From NCBI GenBank assembly GCA_009746045.1, contig RPFO01002096.1, positions 62,501 to 126,500 of the forward strand: 64,000 nt of DNA, written 5' to 3'. The notes under the pieces were generated by a model, which did not search any database, had not been told where the DNA came from, and saw only the letters and a list, made by a program, of their open reading frames with translations. This DNA is from Mesostigma viride (taxonomy: Eukaryota > Streptophyta > Mesostigmatophyceae > Mesostigmatales > Mesostigmataceae). The position numbers were made by a program, and so were the translations under genes. How positions within the stretch are numbered: the first letter of the stretch is position 1; each line of letters starts with the position of its first letter. Shown piece by piece: positions 1 to 11,059 of this stretch.

Positions 1-52
1 TGTGCCTATCATGCCGTTTGGGAATCATACATTGCCAACATTTCGTGTTTAG

Positions 53-355
53 AAGGCGCGCCTTCAGAAGCATATTCAGCACCGCACGAGCCAGGTGCTG
101 AAGGCGTGCTTGGAGAGGAAGGGGTATAAAGTGCGCATGACCGCATCGAAGAAGAAGAAGCAGCAGGAATCGGGCAAGACCATGATAACCGAGCCAGGAT
201 TGGCTTTCGTGCATGCAGTACATGGTGCGGCGCAGGCAGTGAATGCTGCATCGATTGCAGCGGTGCAGCCTGTGGCCATGGCGGTGCAGGGCGCGGGTCC
301 TGAAGTGTGGGCGTTGGCGAAGCAGATTCACGATGCTGTCATGGCCACGTTGTGA
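53..355 (+). CDS. possible last exon of an unrecognised host gene
   Basis: An open frame follows a pyrimidine-containing stretch ending in AG at 51-52, as at a 3' splice site, and runs about 100 codons to a TGA at 353-355. The first half is basic (a KKKKQQ run near the middle) and the second half is alanine- and valine-rich. There is no domain I recognise, and no start codon is needed if it is a 3' exon. The upstream part of the gene would lie outside the window. It could equally be a chance open frame or part of an old transposon; no homology could be checked. Confidence 0.2.
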   Translation, partial: KARLQKHIQHRTSQVLKACLERKGYKVRMTASKKKKQQESGKTMITEPGLAFVHAVHGAAQAVNAASIAAVQPVAMAVQGAGPEVWALAKQIHDAVMATL

Positions 356-357
356 AG

Positions 358-1130
358 CCAAGGAATGGGTGTTGGTTCCAGTCAGGTGCCTCGCCCGGAG
401 GAAGCTTTTCTGCTGTAAGCAGAGGTGCGGCATCAAGCATTTGCAATCGCCATGAGAGCAGTGGAGATGTCAGCGGCATGAAGCATTTGCAATCGCCATG
501 AGAGCAGTGGAGATGTCTGCGGCATTGGGAGATCTGCAGACAATTGCAGGAGGACATTGTGCGGTACGCTTGTAGGGTGTATGCTGTGTTGTTCCGCTCG
601 CTAATGGACATGTGCCCCTGTAACCTCTTCCAGGCTAGTATCTGCTATCCACCTCTTCAGGCTTGAAAAGTAAATTGCTGTACGGTTCACAATTGGCATG
701 GCTTGACATGCACGCGTCCTTGACTGTGGTCTGCATGGGTTTGGGGTTTAGCGGTTTACATCAGACTCTGCTGTGTATCTGCTTAATCAGCCGACGTGTC
801 ACATGGGGACAGCAACGGCGCTGGGATGCAGCCCGGTGTGAATGCGAGTAAGGTACGCGCTGTCATGCATGGCGGATGGGGCGTGGAAGCCACGACCCAC
901 GTTTTTGTGTGTGCACGGGGGGCTAGGGGGCAAGTCGTTGTGTTGCTGCCATCCATATGGCCATGGATATGCGGGAAGCTTTCCCTGTACCCATACTTAA
1001 TGATGCATGGACTGGTTGTGACAGCCAAGGGTTTAGCTGTCGTGGGTTTGCTGAGTGATCATGGCAGTCTGCTAGGCTGGTGCTAGAACAGCCATAGCGC
1101 GGTTACTGCTATGTCTTGCCCGTGCTAACT
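358..1130. other. non-coding stretch, nothing recognised apart from a short tandem repeat
   Basis: No convincing gene is visible here. The only structure is a pair of 48-bp tandem units at 428-523 (annotated separately). The small open frames on either strand lack splice, start or composition support. Confidence 0.5.
428..523. repeat. two tandem copies of a 48-bp unit
   Basis: A 48-bp unit containing AAGCATTTGCAATCGCCATG is repeated head to tail almost without change, ending in GATGTCAGCGG in the first copy and GATGTCTGCGG in the second. This is a simple recent local duplication. Confidence 0.85.
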
Positions 1131-1140
1131 GATGCTGCAG

Positions 1141-1269
1141 CCATGCGTGGAGCGCGAATCGTCCCGTGAGGAGAAGGAGGAGGCGGGGCCGGTGCACCCA
1201 TGGGCAGGGCCGGAGAAGAAGGACGCGGAGCACCCAGTGTGGGAGAAGGAGAAGGCGGGGAAGCACTGA
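1141..1269 (+). CDS. possible terminal exon of an unrecognised gene
   Basis: A 43-codon open frame begins right after CTGCAG (AG at 1139-1140) and ends in TGA at 1267-1269. It is strongly charged, with repeated Glu/Lys pairs (EEKEE, GPEKK, EKEKAGKH). A TGTAA element, the usual polyadenylation signal of volvocine green algae, lies about 110 bp downstream near 1380. The splice acceptor, charged composition and TGTAA together suggest a 3' exon, but each is weak alone. A second exon-like piece bounded by TATGCAG and GTGG-GTAAGCC lies at 1552-1603. The two cannot be linked by sequence alone. Confidence 0.2.
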   Translation, partial: PCVERESSREEKEEAGPVHPWAGPEKKDAEHPVWEKEKAGKH

Positions 1270-2135
1270 AGCTCCACCCCATGTCAGGCCTCTAGTATAG
1301 GTGCCAGTTAACTAAACCCATGCACGTGCAGGTTGTAGCTCAGAATGTATTTAAAATCATATGCCCCTTTTCAGGTATATGTGTAACAGTGACTCCCAAC
1401 GGATATATGTTCCTAATTTATTAAATTCTTACTGAATAATTGTTGTCTTTATGAACCCATGAAGAGCAAAGCCCGGTGGGGAGTACATGTAACGCATTAC
1501 CACGAGAAGGGGTCCCCACACCGCATTTCTTCGCTCTCTGTTCCTATGCAGAACAAGAAGAGGTGGAAGACCAATGTCCCGGCTCACACGCCAGCCCATG
1601 TGGGTAAGCCCCCTCCCCCAAAGCGGAAGGGGCGCTTTGGGGAGAAGTGTAGTTAGGATTTTGTAGACTAGATAGCTTAGAGTTAGCTTATTTCGATGTC
1701 GCGGCTTGACCCACCTCTACCCATTCAGCAAGGAATATGCATGTGCTGCATGATCTCCCAACGGAGGCATGTTATAATTTTATTTGATTCTTTAATGTAG
1801 TGTCTTGGGGCATGATGCAGATGAGATTTGTAACTTCCGTGTAATTATGTTTCTAAAGAGATTAGCATAGTACTCTAAACATGCCCATGCGCATGACACG
1901 CAAGTACTAACTTACTTACACCAGACCTGGCAATAAACAAGCATTGATGGGATGGACCCAGCGATACATAATGGGCGTGCATGCGTAAAAAATATACACT
2001 ATGCATGGCCCAATGGGCATGCATTCAAATAATTACAAATGAAGGCCGACATGAGAGCACTGAAGCTAAACCAGACCGGGCCACAATTAACCCTCCAGCA
2101 CCAAAGTTCCACTGCATCATGTAAGACAAGCCTGA
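1270..2135. other. AT-rich non-coding stretch with one exon-like piece
   Basis: There is no supported gene. A 52-bp exon-like segment at 1552-1603 is bounded by TATGCAG and GTAAGCC and is Lys/Pro rich in one frame. The rest is AT-rich and lies just before the CATC array. Confidence 0.4.
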
Positions 2136-2442
2136 CATCCATCCATCCATCCATCCATCCATCCATCCATCCATCCATCCATCCATCCATCCATCCATCC
2201 ATCCATCCATCCATCCATCCATCCATCCATCCATCCATCCATCCATCCATCCATCCATCCATCCATCCATCCATCCATCCATCCATCCATCCATCCATCC
2301 ATCCATCCATCCATCCATCCATCCATCCATCCATCCATCCATCCATCCATCCATCCATCCATCCATCCATCCATCCATCCATCCATCCATCCATCCATCC
2401 ATCCATCCATCCATCCATCCATCCATCCATCCATCCATCCAT
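2136..2442. repeat. (CATC)n microsatellite, about 77 units
   Basis: An uninterrupted tetranucleotide array of about 307 bp. All three frames on the two strands stay open because the 4-bp unit has no stop in any register, which produces artefactual Ser-Ile-His-Pro and Met-Asp-Gly-Trp repeat proteins. Confidence 0.98.
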
Positions 2443-2452
2443 TGATCGGGGT

Positions 2453-2742
2453 ATAGTCCTAGTACAGCCATGCTACGTCCTGGCTATGATGAGATTACTT
2501 GCCCACGCTCCTAGTGTTATGCCATGCTCACATGGGTCTTATTGCACCCACAGATTGCCGGATCGTTAGCGTGTCCGTTTAGCTAGCGTCCCGAATGCAG
2601 CTGTGGCATGCCTTAGGCATGAAGAAGACTGGGGGTCTCTGCCCTTTCTCCTGTTGTGCACACACAGGCATTAAAAGCACTTCGGTGCTCCGTGACTCCC
2701 TGCAACGGGAGCACGTGTTTAAATAATTAATTAATGAATGAA
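2453..2742 (+). mobile_element. SINE-1 retroposon, copy 1
   Basis: About 290 bp, one of four copies in the window (others at 10640-10945 reversed, 23899-24186, and 59247-59464, which is 5'-truncated). The family shares GTACAGCCATGCTACGTCCT at the 5' end, a central GGCATGCCTTAGGCATG palindrome and a 3' hairpin GTGCTCC...GGGAGCAC, and ends in a TTAA-repeat tail. A conserved 3' hairpin plus a short-repeat tail is typical of retroposons mobilised by LINE reverse transcriptase. I see no clear tRNA A and B boxes in the head. The name SINE-1 is mine. Confidence 0.75.
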
Positions 2743-3432
2743 TCGGGGTTAACTAATGCTCCTTGACTCCCTAATGGGGGCATGAGTTTAATAAATGAAT
2801 TAAGTAGTTAGTTAATAAATCAGGTTGATTCAGATGAAGTCCCTGCTGGTTCCTTGTGGACTGGCCAGCCAGGGAGATATCTTCTTACATGGTCAGGCCC
2901 TTGCCGACCATGTAACAACCTGTTAGGCGACGCAGTGGCCAACATTGGACATACCGCCATATGTTTGTCTCCGCGATATGATTTTAGCTGACATGCAGAG
3001 CACAGACACTGTTGGCGTCATCCGCTCAACCCCTCTTATTCATACATGGGACCTCGGATATGTAGGATTAGTAGCGTTGCCCAGGCGGACATTGTCAAAG
3101 ACTACGACCCCCCAGTTGTGGGTCCTAGGAAATTTAACAAGCATGATTGTCTCCTTGTTGATAGGCATTAATTCATCCTTGATGATAGGCATTGCTTGCG
3201 TGCAAGATTAGCTCGAGGCCCATATTTTAGACTACTAGCTGAGCTGTGGACATACATGTAGTTATTGACGTCTTGACGGATATTGACGTCTTGGGGGACT
3301 TCCACTATATCTTCTTTGGGGAATTCAGAGATCCCGGTCCCCCAACATGGACATGAGACTAATTAAAATCAATTAATCAATGTCATGAATAGAGCGCGTT
3401 CATGACGTTCAGTCATGAACAGAGCCCTAACC
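2743..3432. other. non-coding spacer, nothing recognised
   Basis: Low-coding sequence between SINE-1 and the TTAA element. Small open frames are present but show no domain, splice pattern or compositional bias. Confidence 0.4.
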
Positions 3433-3436
3433 TTAA

Positions 3437-5125
3437 CCCCTAAATGGTCTGAGATCCTGCCGATAAATCGGCTGGATCTTCACAATTTTGCAAACCAGAT
3501 GCCATCCAACCTACCCATATCCAATGGCTGTCCTTGGGGGCCAAGCATGTCCATGAGTTGCCCTTCGGGTTGGTATATCACAACCTCACATATATGCAGG
3601 GTAGGCCATATATAACTGCCGTCAAAGTCAGGGGGGTCATGACGCGCGTTTTCATTTTTGGTAGAATGTGCATTTTGAATTGTGTTATAAGACCTAGGCA
3701 CCTACCACTTCAGGGATGATAAAAAATTAGTTCCTGAACAGTTTGAGCCATTGGGGTCATCATTTGGGTGGGTATACCAGCAGTTACACCCAGTACAGCC
3801 CATAGGGGTACCGTTGGTAAAAAGCAACCAAGGGGGTAGGGGTGGGCATACTACCTACTAATATGGCCACCAACCATGCCAAACAATACATTTCCCTTCC
3901 ACAATGATGGGGAAACATAAGTGCATCATCACACTGCCCTTACATGGCACCTATGCGCAGGTGCCACCTTGTCCATGCACGTAGGTAACGTGGTACGGAT
4001 ACCCTACGCAAGGCATGCATTCTAGGAGGCAGCCACCAACAAACTAGTGATGTTGAGCCTATTTCAGCCTGCCCTAGCAAGGATAAACTAGGCCTAAGCT
4101 GCTATAGCTTGCCAGGTGATGGCCAGCACACCTGGTGGCAGATGCTGTCAATGGGAAGCTTTTACTCACCAGTTACGTGCTTGATGATGCCACAGAGACC
4201 AGCCAACTGCCTCACACTCATGCAATATGTGTATGGGAAATGTATAACAAACATATATGGAGGTATTCAAACCCATACAGCCTCTAAAACTTATCACCAT
4301 CACCCTGTGGCAGGTCAACTGACTGAGGGAAGCATCTAAGAAGGGTGTTTTAGAAAGGGGCCAGGCCAGGGTCAAGAAAGAGCATGAATAATGAAAAAAG
4401 AATGTGCTACACAAGCTAGAACGTATATATAAACGTCAAACATCGATAGGAAAACGATGATTAAGCTTTACCAGGCATGGATGGCGTTACCTTGGCCCAG
4501 GCGGTGGCCGCAAAATGGCGCATTTCGGCACACCAAAGTTGTGCAGCATGGTCGCTGGATCCGGCGATTTCTGGCCACCCTTGCACGTTTACGACTACTA
4601 TGTATCATAAAAAGTACAAAGAAACCAATATATCCTTTAAAATACGCCGGAAAGGTATTGCTGTCAACGTTTCTATCGTCCGGCCTGATCGCAGTTATTT
4701 CCAGCAAGAACGCTGCCGACACCTATCAAATGGCATTCCCGCGAACCAAAAATTGGCCTGTATGATCTTTAGGACGTATAAAATCAATTTCCTAAGTTTG
4801 GACAGAAAATTCGAACGCAAACGTAAATGCCATGCGTGGGCGCAAGCCGCCATGGCCAGGTCGTCGTTTTCCGGAATGCACGTTGTACGTGAAAAAGTAC
4901 CCTGACCCCTTGTACTTTGACCGGCCAGAACACCTCTATAACTTTGTCAAAAGTATGCAAACCCTAGTACCATGCTGTGAAGAATTTTATAAACTTTCGA
5001 TCTTCTCAGCTAAACTTTTCCTAATTCTCAATAGATTTCGCGGCATCTGGTCCCCCGAGAAGGGGCCGATGCATCGGCTGGAACTCGATTTTTGGCGGAA
5101 AATCGGCAGCAAGACCATTTAGGGG
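3437..5125 (+). mobile_element. 1.7-kb TTAA DNA transposon (piggyBac-like, non-autonomous), copy 1
   Basis: 1,689 bp bounded on both sides by TTAA (3433-3436 and 5126-5129) with perfect inverted ends CCCCTAAATGG / CCATTTAGGGG. TTAA target duplication together with CCC-starting ends is the hallmark of the piggyBac superfamily. Three further copies sit at 36676-38374, 43716-45414 and 48462-50160. Several open frames of 70-142 codons are shared by all copies, but there is no DDD transposase. In the 142-codon frame (4477-4905 here) nearly every difference between copies changes the amino acid, so I take it as non-coding. This copy is the most divergent of the four. Confidence 0.85.
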
Positions 5126-5129
5126 TTAA

Positions 5130-5614
5130 ACACATAAGAAAACAATTATGGCGGGCCATGTGACCAATGTAAGAAGCTTAGCCCCCAAACATATTGTTGT
5201 CTCACGTAATGAATCACTTGCTGATCAACAAATCGATGGTTATCTCATAGGCACAATGTACCTCTGACCATCATTGCTGGCCCATGCATGCATGCACCAA
5301 TGGCAGCCTACATGACACATACATCGCTTATTTGCCATGTAAAAAATGCGACAAAGTGTCCATATAGGTACTCATAGATTAGCACAAATTCCTTAGCACG
5401 ATGTGGACAACTTTACTTAACGGTGAAAGCCTGTCTCGCCCTTATTGCCTTGAGGGTTCCCGGCGATAGGTCCTGTCTGTTGGTCGACATTTTTCTTTTG
5501 CAGCTGGCCATCGTCGGTAGGTATGAATGATCTCGATGCTAGCAATTACGATGATGATACCCGAGGTAGTCTATACCTGGGATCGAGAGCTTCTTCTTGT
5601 ATGGCAATGCCGGC
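5130..5614. other. non-coding spacer, nothing recognised
   Basis: No gene, RNA or repeat with support. It separates the TTAA element from the palindromic repeat block. Confidence 0.4.
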
Positions 5615-6282
5615 AGGGCGATGACGGTGACGGCCGTCACCGTCATCGCTCTCGACGGGCGTGATGGAAAGGACCTGTTTGATAGGCGGCAGCTATTGGT
5701 AATATAGGTCGTTTACTATTACTCCCAATAAAGAGTTAAGAGGTTGGCCCTCGGCATGGCGATGATCACGGGGCGATGACGGGGCGTTGACGCGCGTGAT
5801 GAATAGGATCTGTTTGATAAGCGGCGGCTATTGGTAATATAGTTTGTTGATTAAGAGAAGAGTTTGTTGATTAAGAGAAGAGTTTAGATGTTGGCCCGTC
5901 GAGGGCGATGACGGTGACGCCGTCACCGTCATCGCCCTCGACGGGCGTCGTGAATACGACCTTTTTTATATGCGGCGGCTATTGGTAATATAGGTCGTTT
6001 ACTATTACTCCCAATAAAGAGTTAAGAGGTTGGCCCTCGGCATGGCGATGATCACGGGGCGATGACGGGGCGTTAACGCGCGCGATTAATAGGATCTGTT
6101 TGATAGGCGGCGGCTATTGGTAATATAGATTGTTGATTAAGAGAAGAGTTTAGATGTTGGCCCGTCGAGGGCGATGACGGTGACGCCGTCACCGTCATCG
6201 CCCTCGACGGGCGTCATGAATACGACCTGTTTGATATGCGGCGGCTATTGGTAATATAGGTCGTTGATTATGCCCGTCGGTC
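5615..6282. repeat. higher-order tandem repeat carrying perfect 53-bp palindromes
   Basis: Five occurrences of GGCTATTGGTAATATAG (first variant GCAGCTATTGG) spaced about 130-147 bp apart alternate between two flavours, giving a higher-order unit of about 265-280 bp. Two units contain a perfect 53-bp palindrome with a 1-nt centre (5894-5946 and 6160-6212), with arms running from GCCCGTCGAGGG to GGTGACG. An imperfect relative lies around 5605-5660. GATCACGGGGCGATGACGGGGCG recurs in the alternate half-units. The composition is unlike the neighbours (CG-rich arms in AT-rich linkers). Confidence 0.85.
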
Positions 6283-6338
6283 TTAACATGTAGGCCCTCG
6301 GGAATTACATCGGGCTGTACTAGGCCGGTATACCGTAG

Positions 6339-6780
6339 TTGTGTACCACCCCCCTCCTTCCCACGGCAGGTACGCAGCGCCCGGCTGTTGTCCTGGCTGC
6401 AGTTGTGTACCACCTGTACGGTATTTGTGTACCACCCCCTCCTTCCCACGGCAGGTACGCAGCGCCCGGCTGTTGTCCTGGCTGCAGTTGTGTACCACCT
6501 GTACGGTATTTGTGTACCACCCCCTCCTTCCCACGGCAGGTACGCAGCGCCCGGCTGTTGTCCTGGCTGCAGTTGTGTACCACCTGTACGGTATTTGTGT
6601 ACCACCCCCTCCTTCCCACGGCAGGTACGCAGCGCCCGGCTGTTGTCCTGGCTGCAGTTGTGTACCACCTGTACGGTATTTGTGTACCACCCCCCTCCTT
6701 CCCACGGCAGGTACGCAGCGCCCGGCTGTTGTCCTGGCTGCAGTTGTGTACCACCTGTACGGTATTTGTGTACCACCACC
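6339..6780. repeat. 85-bp minisatellite, five units
   Basis: Units starting at CCTTCCCACGGCAGG occur at 6356, 6441, 6526, 6611 and 6697, so the period is 85 bp (one 86). The unit contains GTGTACCACC twice. Because 85 is not a multiple of three and the unit lacks stops, long open frames run through the array on both strands; their protein sequences are the same repeat read in rotating frames. Confidence 0.95.
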
Positions 6781-6783
6781 CTC

Positions 6784-7895
<1,112 letters not shown>

Positions 7896-8051
7896 TCCCA
7901 CCACCCGCTCTCTTGTCCCTCCCGCACCCCTCCTCTCTCTTTCCCTTTTCCTTGGCTGTTGAGAAGGACTGGGGTGAAAACTCCAGACCGTTGGTGGCTG
8001 CCTTCAAGCAGGAAGTTTCAAGGATCAACAAGTTTTTGTGAGCTGTCTGAT

Positions 8052-8072
8052 ATGGTCACTGCTGCGACAAAG
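8052..8072 (+). CDS. possible first coding exon of a host gene
   Basis: ATG at 8052 is followed by seven codons (MVTAATK) and then AAAG-GTGAGT, an excellent match to a 5' splice donor (GT at 8073-8074). A C/T-rich leader with a TC microsatellite lies just upstream, as in many algal and plant 5' UTRs. Possible downstream exons are a Lys-rich repetitive stretch (8619-8918) and an exon-like piece after a TGTGTCGCAG acceptor at 9639. No protein family can be named and the gene model is speculative. Confidence 0.2.
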
Positions 8073-8629
8073 GTGAGTTATCTTGTTTTTCATGCAATTT
8101 TTTTGCTGTAGCTAGGTAAGCCGGCCATTTTGTACTCCCCTTTCTTTTGCTCTCACGATTTATTCTTGTTGTGGTTTATATGGTCCCGTTAAGTGGCATG
8201 CATTATCATTATCCACATTAGTGTGAGAAACCATCCGCAGTGTTGTAGCTTGCATCTATAACAACAGTTTTTGCTGCCGCCGCCACTGCTATTACCAACA
8301 TTAAGTCATTCTTGCTTTCTAAGCACTCTTTTTCCTCTTAGGCTGTTGGTTGGGATACCAGCCACCCTTGCACGCATAAATTCAAGCACCGGGTGCATGT
8401 GAAAACACAACCAAGGCAAGAATGTCCCCCTCTCGCAATATCCCACCCACGCAACGCACCCAATGCAGCAAGAATGGGACCACCTTGTTGCCATGAGCTC
8501 TAGCACCGTTGCCACCCCTAGCTTTCTACTGTTCCCGTCCATCCTTATTTACACTGGCTGCTTTGCTTGCATTTCTGGCTCAGTGCCAGTTTGCACTTGC
8601 TAGCTTGCTAAGACAATAATGCAGCTTGC

Positions 8630-9020
8630 AAACGGCAAGGGCAAGCACCCGGGTAAGAGCAAAGGCAACCGCACGAGCAAAGGAAAGGGAAACTGGAAGA
8701 GCAAGCACAAGGCCAAGGAAAGGACAAAGGCACTTGTGCTTGCCAAAAGGGCAGGCTCAAGGGAAATGACAAGGGCAAGGGCAGGGGCAGGCACAAGGGA
8801 AGCGGATAAGGGCAAGGGCAGGCGCAAGGGAAAGAGATTAGGACAAGTCAAGCACGAGGGAACGGACAAGGGCAAGGGCAGGCACAAGGGAAAAGATGAA
8901 GACAAGGGCAGGCACTAGGGAAAGGATGAGGGCAACGGCAAACACTGGGGATCAAAGGATAGGGGCAAGGGCAGATGCTAGGGTAACAGTTAGGGCAAAG
9001 GCAGGCACAAGAGAAGAATA
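8630..9020 (+). repeat. degenerate GGCAAG/GGCACAAGGG repeat block
   Basis: Irregular repeats of GGGCAAGGGCAGGCACAAGG over about 390 bp. In one frame the first 300 bp stay open and read as a Lys/Gly/Arg-rich repeat (many KGKG and KGKGRHKGK motifs). Such simple-sequence reading frames are usually not genes, but the block sits between a splice-donor-like site and a splice-acceptor-like site, so an intron or a low-complexity exon are both possible. Confidence 0.6.
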
Positions 9021-9248
9021 AGGGGCCGTGAAGTATAAGTGGAAATGCGGGTGGCGACATGGGGTTCGATCGGGCCTGCTGATGCAAATGCAGATTTCAA
9101 CTGCAGTGACAAACACAAGCGTAGTCATAGGCAACGACAAATTCCTTGCATGCGTGCCTTGCTCTTCACCGGCTGGCTCGTTTGCTAGTTGTCTAACAGT
9201 TTCTACCGATAAACATCACTTGCCATTGTAAGGTCTGCCTTGCTGCCG

Positions 9249-9482
9249 TGCTAGTGGGTAGCTGGGTGATCGTGCTTGTTCCTTGTCAAGGGAGGGATGC
9301 ATGTGGAGTAGGTGGGTGGGTGTGCTTGTTCCTTGCCAAGGAAGGGATGCACAAAGGTTAGATAGGTGCACGTGCTTGTTTCTTGTCAAGGGAGGGACGC
9401 ACAAAGGGTAGGTGGGGGCACATGGTTGTGCCTCGTCAAGGGCGGGATGCACGAAGGGTAGGTGGGGGCATGTGGTTGGTCC
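9249..9482. repeat. tandem repeat of about 60 bp, four to five units
   Basis: Repeats of GTGCTTGTTCCTTGTCAAGG followed by GAGGGATGCAC and a GTAGGTGGG run, with drift between units. The last unit reads GTGGTTGGTCCTTGTC. The ORFs seen on either strand reflect the repeat. Confidence 0.8.
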
Positions 9483-9638
9483 TTGTCTTTTCACCGCCCA
9501 AGCGATGGCGATGTAGCATGCATTATACATTTATTCGTGCATTAAAAATCACTTTCCTTACAAGCGGCCTTAGCCGACTCCATCTGCCGTTGCCATTTCT
9601 CCGTATTGCATTGTCCGGACACGGTTTTTGTGTCGCAG

Positions 9639-9914
9639 GTCTTCCCCCGTAAAGGCACAAGCTGCCTGCGCGCGGAATTATGTGCAGACACCTCGGTTTC
9701 CAACACGACGGCTTCCCGCACATATCGAGCTCTGGATGTACAACATCTTCCCCCGGCGCACTTGCTCCCGGATGGAGCTTCTGTGCGGTGCCGACATCCC
9801 CGGAGCTGTCCTAAGCACCGCATGGAAACAGTATTTCAAGCCACGAAGAGAAGCCACGAATTTGATATTGACTTGATATTGTCGTCAGAAGACTTGATAT
9901 GCTATTTTCTGTGA
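9639..9914 (+). CDS. possible 3' exon, unrecognised
   Basis: Two overlapping frames stay open downstream of TGTGTCGCAG (AG at 9637-9638), one ending at 9876 and the other at 9914. A TGTAA element follows at about 9940, within CATGACATGTAATCC. I cannot decide which frame, if either, is coding; the frame ending at 9876 has the more protein-like mix (IELWMYNIF, TAWKQYFKPRRE). It could be the last exon of the gene proposed to start at 8052. Confidence 0.18.
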   Translation, partial: VFPRKGTSCLRAELCADTSVSNTTASRTYRALDVQHLPPAHLLPDGASVRCRHPRSCPKHRMETVFQATKRSHEFDIDLILSSEDLICYFL

Positions 9915-10202
9915 AGGCGTTGGATTTTTGTGCATGACATGTAATCCTGCATTTAATAATGAAATTTTTTATGAAATAGGAACTCGTCTTGCATGAGCCT
10001 TGCTGCAAATGCCATTCATTTTTTTCCCCCCGGGTAAATGGGTGTTAGGGGTTAGGTTGACCGAAATTATAAGTGAAATCAAAGTGAAATTCTGATAAGT
10101 GACATGCGTACTGCAATTCAGAACGACATAGCGACATGATTGTAGTACCGGTAGTGTACGCGAGAAGCATACGACGTCGTAACCTACGGGACCGAGTACC
10201 GG

Positions 10203-10342
10203 GATCGTAAATTACCAAATCGTAGATTACTACCTCGCAAATTACTACCTCGTACCTTACTACCTCGTAAATTACTACCTCGTACATTACTACCTCGTAA
10301 ATTACTACCTCGTAAATTACTACCTGGTAAATTACTCGTCGG
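10203..10342. repeat. 15-bp tandem repeat, about nine units
   Basis: Head-to-tail copies of a 15-bp unit with consensus TAAATTACTACCTCG. Variants carry TACCTTAC, TACATTAC or CCTGG. Degenerate relatives continue to about 10470 (AATTACCACCTCG). There are no spacers of unique sequence, so it is not a CRISPR array. Confidence 0.9.
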
Positions 10343-10639
10343 ATCTCATCTCGGATCTAATTCGTAACTTACGAGACAGATTACGACGTAGTATCTAAAC
10401 TGTAAGAGTATTCTTGACGGTAAATTACCACCTCGTAATTTACGCCTCGGATGCTTTTTACCACCCTCGGACGAAAAGTATAGTGAACATCTATCTAAAC
10501 AACATCACTAACTACAACATCTATCTAAACAACCTCACGCTATCCTAGAGGGGTCAAGCTGTCTGGCGTGCCTCGACCCACGGGTTTGCACACGCGCGGG
10601 GCGCTTCCCCACGGGTCCCCACGGGGGGCTCGTTGTCCT

Positions 10640-10945
10640 CTATTAATTCGTGTATAAACTCGTGCTCCCGTTGGGGAGTCACGGAGCACCGGAGTGCTTT
10701 TAATCCCTGAGTGTGCACAACAGGAGAAATTAAGGGCAGAGACCCCCAGTCTCCTTCATGCCTAAGGCATGCCACAGCTGCATGCGGGCACGCTAGCTAA
10801 ACGGACACGCTAACGAGATCTCCGGCAGTCGGTGGGTGCAATAAGACCCATGTGAGCATGGCATGCATAACAAGGAGCGTGGGCGAGTAATCTGATCATA
10901 GCGGCCAGGACGTAGCATGGCTGTACTAGGACTAAGGCTATGGGC
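10640..10945 (-). mobile_element. SINE-1 retroposon, copy 2
   Basis: A reverse-strand copy of the family at 2453. It has the hairpin GTGCTCCCG...CGGAGCAC at low coordinates, the GCATGCCTTAGGCATGA palindrome, and the GTACAGCCATGCTACG head at about 10910-10935. It lies about 100-150 bp downstream (in LINE orientation) of the decayed LINE ORF1 at 11060-12480, an arrangement that recurs elsewhere with SINE-2. Confidence 0.75.
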
Positions 10946-11059
10946 TGGTTGTGTACCGTGCGTTAGCGGTGCACGTGACTAGGTATGGTGGCACAGCTAG
11001 GCAAACATTCTAAGCATGGTGGCTGCCAGAGCGGCATTGACTACCAGTGGATACAAACT

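Noticed and set aside
1999-2569. 147-176-codon frames through the CATC array (MDGW and SIHP repeat proteins)
   Set aside because: They are read-through of a tetranucleotide repeat with no stops; all frames and both strands are open alike.
4166-4722. Reverse-strand 82- and 84-codon frames shared by the TTAA copies
   Set aside because: They are shared only because the copies are recent duplicates; overlapping frames on both strands are equally conserved and carry no transposase motif.
10203-10342. Short regular repeats as a CRISPR array
   Set aside because: 15-bp units are contiguous with no unique spacers, no cas genes are near, and the context is eukaryotic.
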